DNA from: Toxonevra muliebris
Taxonomy: Eukaryota > Arthropoda > Insecta > Diptera > Pallopteridae
Length of the DNA: 64,000 bases
NCBI GenBank assembly: GCA_963691655.1
Contig: OY829329.1
Coordinates: 21,871,383-21,935,382 of the forward strand
Direction: 5' to 3'
The notes beneath the pieces were generated by a model that was given only the letters and a program-made list of their open reading frames with translations, had not been told where the DNA came from and did no database searches. The translations under genes and the position numbers were made by a program. Below are positions 58,238-64,000 of the stretch, piece after piece (position 1 is the stretch's first letter; every line of letters begins with the position of its first letter).

Positions 58238-58270
58238 TATAAAAGCGTCAAGACGCCGAGCGCATCAGTG
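58238..58270 (+). promoter_or_regulatory. Candidate RNA polymerase II core promoter (TATA + Inr)
   Basis: TATAAAAG at 58238-58245 is followed by ATCAGTG, whose A (58267) lies 29 bp downstream of the first T. That is the spacing and wording of insect TATA/Initiator promoters (Inr consensus TCAKTY; the last base here is G). The stretch between is unusually GC-rich for the locality. Downstream, the transcript would start in an AT-rich leader; the first ATG (58442) opens only 16 codons, and CGTAAATGGTAAGAGG near 58605 could be a splice donor. The downstream gene is not visible in the window. Confidence 0.45.
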
Positions 58271-59460
58271 TCGCATTTATTTACATACAAACAAGCTAGC
58301 AATAAGATTTTTTAAATTCACAATAAATCATCATAAATTCATTAAGTAGGAAGAGAAGTTAAAAGACGAAGAGGCAAATCCAGAAAAATCTCCAACTTTG
58401 TCATAATTTTGCCTCCAAAACTAATCAAAAGAAAATTGCAGATGAAACATGAAAATCATTACAGAATTTTACGAGCAAATTTAATCCAATGAATACTTCG
58501 TAATTCAAATTAAATGCCGATCATAAAGCAGTAATTGCTCGTCGTCATCAGCGTACTCGTCGTTGTGGTTGTTGTTGTTGTTGTTGTCGGTTAGCATTAA
58601 ATTACGTAAATGGTAAGAGGTTGAGGCAAGTATGCGCGTATATTTACGCTTTATTGTGAACACTCTAACATACAGTGAAATCAACAATGTTTCAGCTTAT
58701 AGACGGATATATAAAAACAAATTAAGCATTAGAGACTTGGCTGTGACTCTCCGTCGCGATCATCTCAACTAATCTGTTAGTTGCCGCTGGTTTGGATCTT
58801 ACATCTGCTGTTGCTGTTGTTGCCTTGACGTTTGCCTACAAATAATTTGACGTCTAGCCAAAAGAGTCAGCAATAACAAGAAGAAGAAATAGCAGCAGCA
58901 ACTATAAAGCAGAAACTGATTTCGACCAATTTATGTCCCACTTATAATTTAGCACTGTTATGTTGCTTGTCATAATCCGATCAACACACACACACACACG
59001 CAAGATGAGTGTAGCAGCAACAACAAACAGGCAGCCAACGCGCATCGCGCAGCCTAAATGACAGCAGCAGCAGCAACAACGCCGCTGTGGAAATGCAACA
59101 AAGCATTGTAATTGCTATATGAGCGATCTGATGATCTGTGAGGTCGTCCGCTGAAGATTATGAAAAAAACGCAGCGTCAGCAGCAAAAAGATGCACTCAT
59201 GTATGTGTGTGTGTGTGGCTGCCACTGAAGACGTTGTTGTAGTTGTTGTTGATTTGCATTTCATCTAAATATATTTTGTTTGTTTTAAATTGCAGCTAAT
59301 GGTAGTGACAGCTGTTCAGCTTTAATTAGAGATTAATTGTTTTATATAGAATAATATGCAGCAGCAATTTTCGTAAAGATATTCTGAACTAAATGCTGGA
59401 GGTTAATAGCGGTCGATGAGCGAGAGGAACAACTAATCGATCCAATGATAATTTCAATAT
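58271..59460. other. Possible 5' leader/intron of a host transcript; otherwise non-coding
   Basis: It contains GTTGTTGTTG and CAGCAGCAG repeats and (CA)n at 58986-58999. No long frame is present. If the promoter at 58238 is used, this would be transcribed. Confidence 0.35.
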
Positions 59461-59464
59461 CAAT

Positions 59465-60200
59465 CAGGAGGGGAGAAGAGGAAAAAAGGAGTTAGTGAGT
59501 GAAAGAGAAAGGAGAGGGGAGGGGAAGGAAAGAAAAAAGAGAGGTTGAGTGAAAGAGATGAGATAGGGGGGAAGATGGAAAAATTAGTGCGAGAGTGAAG
59601 AAGATAAAAGTGAAAGGAGAGAATGATTAGAAAAGAGGACGATAGAAATAATGTGTAGAGAGGAAGAGAGAAGAAGAAGGGATAAAAACAGGCTGGGGAA
59701 AAGAAAATGTGAGGTAGCGTGACAATAGGTGAGGGATGGGGGACAGATAGAATGAGAAGAGAAAAGGTGTAGAAGAGAGATGATGAGAGATAAAAGAGGG
59801 AGAGAAAAGGTGAGATACAGAGAGAAAGGTAGAAAAGGGAAGGAAGAGGCAATAGAAAGTGGTTAAGAAAGAAAAGGGAAGAGAGAAAGAGAGAGGTAGG
59901 GAGAGAGGGATACAAAGAGAGTGAGAGAATAAAAAGAATTAGAGAGGGGTAGAGAGAGAAGGGGTATAAAGGGAATGGCAAAGACAACGGGAGAACAAAA
60001 GGAAGTAAAGAGAGAGAGAGAGAGAGACGAAGAAGAAAGAAAGAACAGAGTGAGGGAGAAAATTAAAGAAATAGACAAAGAGGCGAAAAAGGCGGAAAGG
60101 ATGAAAGAGAGGGAAAAGAGGAGGGGTGCGAGTAAAGAGAGACGTGAACGTCAGAGAGAGGTTGAGAGGAAGAGAGAGAGAAAGATAGAGTATTTTCAAT
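59465..60200. repeat. ~0.73 kb polypurine tract (GAGA/AAGAG-rich)
   Basis: The plus strand is almost all A and G, mainly GAGAGA and GGAAGAG variants. The open frames here (one of 175 codons on the minus strand) are low-complexity. Confidence 0.9.
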
Positions 60201-60374
60201 AACGAAAAAATACCAGTCCCAGAATCGATACTCGAACTGGTACTTGAAAATCTAAAGTACTTGAAAATGCAATCTTGAGTTAGGATGATTGAAAAAAAAC
60301 TGGTGCTTGAGATATATCAAGTTCCATTTGCGAATTATTAAGTCTCACTACCGTCAGAATGGGGCTCAGAGACC

Positions 60375-61677
60375 TATGCGAGTCATTCCTTTCCTCTCTC
60401 TCCCTCTCTCTTCCCCTTACTCTCCCTCTCTCTTCCCCTCTCTCTTCCCCTCTCTCTTCCTCTCTCTATTCCTCTCTCTTCCCCTTTCTCTTCCTCTCTC
60501 TTCCCCTCTCTCTTCCCTTCTCTCTCTCTCTTTCCTTCCTTCTCCCTCCCTTTATTTCTCTCTCCCTCTTTTTCTCTCTCTCTAACTCATATTTTCTCTC
60601 TTTCTTCCTCTCCCTCTATCTATTTTTTTCATCCCTCTTTGGTTTTTTCTTTCTCCCACTCTCTTTCTGCTCCTCTACCTCTCTTTGCACCTCTCCGCCT
60701 CTTTTTTTATCTTTCACCCTCTCTCCCCCATTCTATTTTACTTTCTCTGCCCCCTCTCTCTACCCATCACTCCCTGCCAGTTCCGGTAAATTTATTCGTA
60801 AAGTTATCTCTTTCTTTCTCTCCCAGTGTCTCTTTTTCCCTCTCCCTCTTTCTGTATTCTTTCCCTCCCCCCATCTTTCTATTTTACATTCTGTTCTCTG
60901 TCCCTCCATCCCTCTCTTGCCATCTCTTTTCATTTTACCTTCTCTTCTCCTCTCTCTTTCCGTCTCTTACCAAGTTTTTGTTTTGCTAACTAAATCTCTT
61001 TCCCTCACCCATCTTTGCCCGTTCCTCTATCGCTCTCCTTATCTCGCTCCTTCTCTCTCATTTATGTTTTTCTCCCTAGCTTTCTCCCTTTCTTTCTCTT
61101 TTTCATCTTTTCTCCCTCTCTACTTCCAGCTACCCTTCCCTCCTTTTCTCTGTCCTTCTAACTCCTTCATTTCTCTCTTTCCCTCTCTCATCTTCTCTCC
61201 CATACTTTTTTATCCCTATCTCTTTCTTCCTCCCCTTAACCCCTCTGTATCCTATTTTTGCCAGTTCTTTTAACGCTCTCCTTATCTCTTTTTCCCCTTT
61301 TCCGTTCCATTTTCTTCCTCGCTTTCTCTTTCTTACTTTATTCGTATTTCTCCCTCTCTCTGCTTCCAATTCCATATCTCTCCTTTTTTCTGTCCTTTTC
61401 TCTTCCTTCTCTGTTTCTCTTCCTTTCTTTTCCTCTCTCTGTCTATCTTCCTCTCACTCTCCCTCCCTTTCTTCAAACGCTCTTTTCACCACCTGCTTCA
61501 CTCATCCTCTTTCTATCTCCCTGTCTCTCTTCCCTTCTATTCCCTACTCCTACCTTCAACGTCTGTCCACGCTGCCTCTCTCACCGTTTTCCACTACCAT
61601 CCTTTCCTTCCCCTGCTGTCTTCATCATTTTGTCTCTTTTTCTCCATCTCTATCTCTTTCACTCACACTCACACACA
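60375..61677. repeat. ~1.3 kb polypyrimidine tract (CTCTCT/TTCCC-rich)
   Basis: The plus strand is almost all C and T. 60375-60540 is a fairly regular CTCTCTTCCC array, and the rest is irregular. The 304-codon frame 60359-61273 and others are translations of this repeat. With the purine tract at 59465-60200 it forms two arms of opposite strand bias around ~175 bp of ordinary sequence. Confidence 0.9.
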
Positions 61678-64000
61678 TGTATGTAAATCATCATAGTGTT
61701 TCCCTTTCTTCATAGTTTTTCATCTCTTCCAACTTATAAAATTTAAATAATTTCATGTATTTTTAAAACTCATGATTTCAGTTAACAACAACAAAAAGAG
61801 AAACTATGATTTCTATTGCAATATAACAACAAAACGAAAACATGCAATTCGCTTTTAGTTTATTGCCAACATCGTAAATCATAGCAACAAAATTCATCAC
61901 AATTCAAGCGCTAAAAATTCACAAAACACAAAAACAAAAGTGAACAAAACTAAACGCATGTCAACGAACAATAGAGCAAAGCAGACGGACATGGCAGGCA
62001 ACAGGAGCATGTGTTTCAATGCATCACAACGAACAAACAACGGCGGTGATGCATGAATGAACTGGATAGATGGATGGATGGATGAATGAATGAATGAATT
62101 ACTGACGCCCAAACAGTAGCAAGAAAAAACTCACACACACACACACACACATATAAAACAAACGCCTACAGCAGCAATAATCTATGCGTTGCGACAAAAA
62201 CTTCAAGTACCTCTACCAAAAAAAAAACCAAACAAAACAAATGCATGCAAGGACATTCAGAGGGAGAGAGAGAGTGAGAAAGAGAAACTGATGAATGCTG
62301 ATGGACAGACATAAAACAGTTTATCATGCGTTCAAATAGCCATTAAATGTGTCCAACCAACGCCATCAGCAACATCGTCATCATCATCATCATCACCATC
62401 AGCAGCAGCAGCACCAACAACAACAACAACAACAGGAACAGCATCATCTGTTGTTGTTGTATGAGAAGCAGCAATGTCAGGCATCATCAACACTATTCAC
62501 AGGCATATTTCTTTCTTTTGTAAATTGCGCGAGGCGATTGGAGTGAAGTGGAGTAGGGAGTCGGGTGTCGGGAGTCGAGAGCCTGTAGTCGCTTTTGCTG
62601 CATATCTGCAAGGACATTCATCAAATGATAAATTGAGTGAATGACTTCATGCATGTTGCTACTTCTTCCGCTCATATATTTTCGGCCATTTATTCATTTC
62701 ATACATTCATTCAGTCATTCAGCTGCCTGTATGCTTGTTTGCCTGCCTCTCTGCCTGCCTGTCCATACACTTATGCGTCGTTCAGCTGTCTGTCCGTGTC
62801 CATGCCCGTGTCCAATGGTTCATCACAATTGGCTCTGCTGTGCTGCATTGCCGCTGGCGAGACATCTGCAACATGTTTCTGTGTGTATGTGTGTGTTTGT
62901 GTGAGTGTGTGGCCTGCAGCACGGAAGTTGAATTTTGAATAAGTTCATCTACAACAAAAGCAAATGTAAAATACTCTGCCACGCCTCCCGCTCTTCTATA
63001 CAAAGGGAAGGATCTAGGAGCAGCAGTGTCGCATTTTTTGGTTTATTGTTTTCTGGTTGTTTGTTTCATTGTTGCTTTTTTATTGCGCAACAATCGTAAA
63101 ATGTTGGTTGCTGCTGGTGGATTGCAACAAGGATGATGAAGACAGAGACAGAGAGAGCAAGCAGCAGGAGTAGAAGAAGAAGAATCATCAATCCTGCCAA
63201 AGGAGTTGAAATTCAAGTAACCGTATGCATAAATGAATAACTGAACGTATGAATGAATGAATGAGTAAGTGAGTGAGTAAGTGAAGTGGCTGAGTGACTT
63301 AAATTGCAGTCATATCCTGTGTGTGTGTGTCTGGATCCTTACAGTCTCTTCACAGTCCATTTATTTTCTCGGCATGAGTATGTGCATGTGTGGCACGTGT
63401 GGCATGTGTGGCAAGCGTGTATGCGAGAATTCATCAGCTGGCCAGCAACATTCATTGGATCCTTCTTTGTTCTTTTTGCTTGCATTGTGCAGCAGTATTT
63501 TTTTACAAAGCCGCGCGAATATTTATGTTCCTCCATGTACCAGCAACAGCAACAGCATCATCATCATTGTGATTGCTTTTTGTAGCTGCTGGTGTTGTTG
63601 TTGTTGTTTTTGCAGTTGTTGTTACTACAACAGAGTTATCACATCACTCAGCCACTATGTCACTTTGGTGTAGTGTTGAATGTGTGTGTGTGTGTGTAAA
63701 TGTGATGCTCCTCCTATGTTTGACTTGTATATCCTTCACAATGTTATCCTGCCTCCATTTTTATTTATTTGCTTTACTCATGTACTTTACACACACACAC
63801 ACACACACACACATACTGGTGATGAATGCAGTTGTGGTCAGTTTTATTTTTTATGCTTTTTTTCCATCTGACATGAAATTGTTTTTCACATGTACATAGA
63901 CTCAGATTCAACTTGACTCTGTAGCTGTTGTTTTTAACGCTTAGTCACATTCATCATTCTGCGCAAAGTTGACATGACATTTTTGTTGCTATTTTAATGG
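61678..64000. other. Non-coding with microsatellites
   Basis: (CA)n lies at about 62132-62150 and 63789-63813, (GT)n at about 62880-62900 and 63678-63700, (ATC) and (CAG/CAA) runs at 62375-62440, and GAATGAATGAAT-type runs at 62080-62100 and 63250-63270. Short frames are translations of these. No gene is supported. Confidence 0.5.

Noticed and set aside
60359..61273. 304-codon plus-strand open frame
   Set aside because: It is also a pyrimidine-tract translation. The equal length to the 52.5 kb frame is a coincidence; the sequences are not the same repeat units.
1..64000. CRISPR arrays, bacterial operons, riboswitches
   Set aside because: No short regularly spaced identical repeats with unique spacers; all other evidence is eukaryotic.

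Overview
The window looks like nuclear DNA of a higher fly (Diptera, probably Schizophora). The evidence is an AT-rich background, pervasive CAA/CAG/GTT runs and GA/CT tracts, degenerate non-LTR elements of Jockey, I/R1-like and RTE type, a tRNA-derived SINE, a hAT and a Tc1-mariner remnant, and one young Ty3/gypsy element. No bacterial features are present. I find no convincing host protein-coding exon in 64 kb, so this is most likely intergenic DNA or a very long intron. The species cannot be named from the sequence.

Layout. 0.6-21.5 kb is a graveyard of old elements: SINE copies, I/R1-like LINE pieces (2.8-3.7, 11.0-11.3, 15.5-15.9, 17.0-17.2, 20.6-21.5 kb), Jockey-type pieces (6.5-9.0 and 12.5-11.4 kb), another RT fragment (13.6-13.2 kb), an RTE 3' end nested inside the Jockey copy with its own target duplication, and a Tc1-mariner N-terminal fragment. 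They sit among degenerate minisatellites that share a GAGCTCGCGAA-like motif. 21.6-44.4 kb is AT-rich with three local repeat families, a 1.2 kb minisatellite of ~10 bp units (25.1-26.3 kb) and a hAT remnant (33.3-34.0 kb).

44402-48994 is a complete 4593 bp Ty3/gypsy retrotransposon on the minus strand. It has 137 bp LTRs that read as identical, a 5 bp target duplication, PBS, PPT, gag zinc knuckles, protease, RT, RNase H and a D,D35E integrase. Its pol is nevertheless broken at four places, including a small internal inversion. The copy therefore appears to have moved recently while depending on enzymes supplied in trans.

49-64 kb holds a tRNA-like sequence with Pol III boxes (52.13-52.20 kb), a ~1 kb pyrimidine tract (52.5-53.5 kb), a 1.9 kb satellite of ~155 bp monomers each carrying the core GCGCCATCTA (56.0-57.9 kb), a candidate TATA+Inr promoter just beyond it (58.24 kb), and a 0.7 kb purine tract followed by a 1.3 kb pyrimidine tract (59.5-61.7 kb). 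If the promoter is real, it is the best sign of a host transcription unit here.
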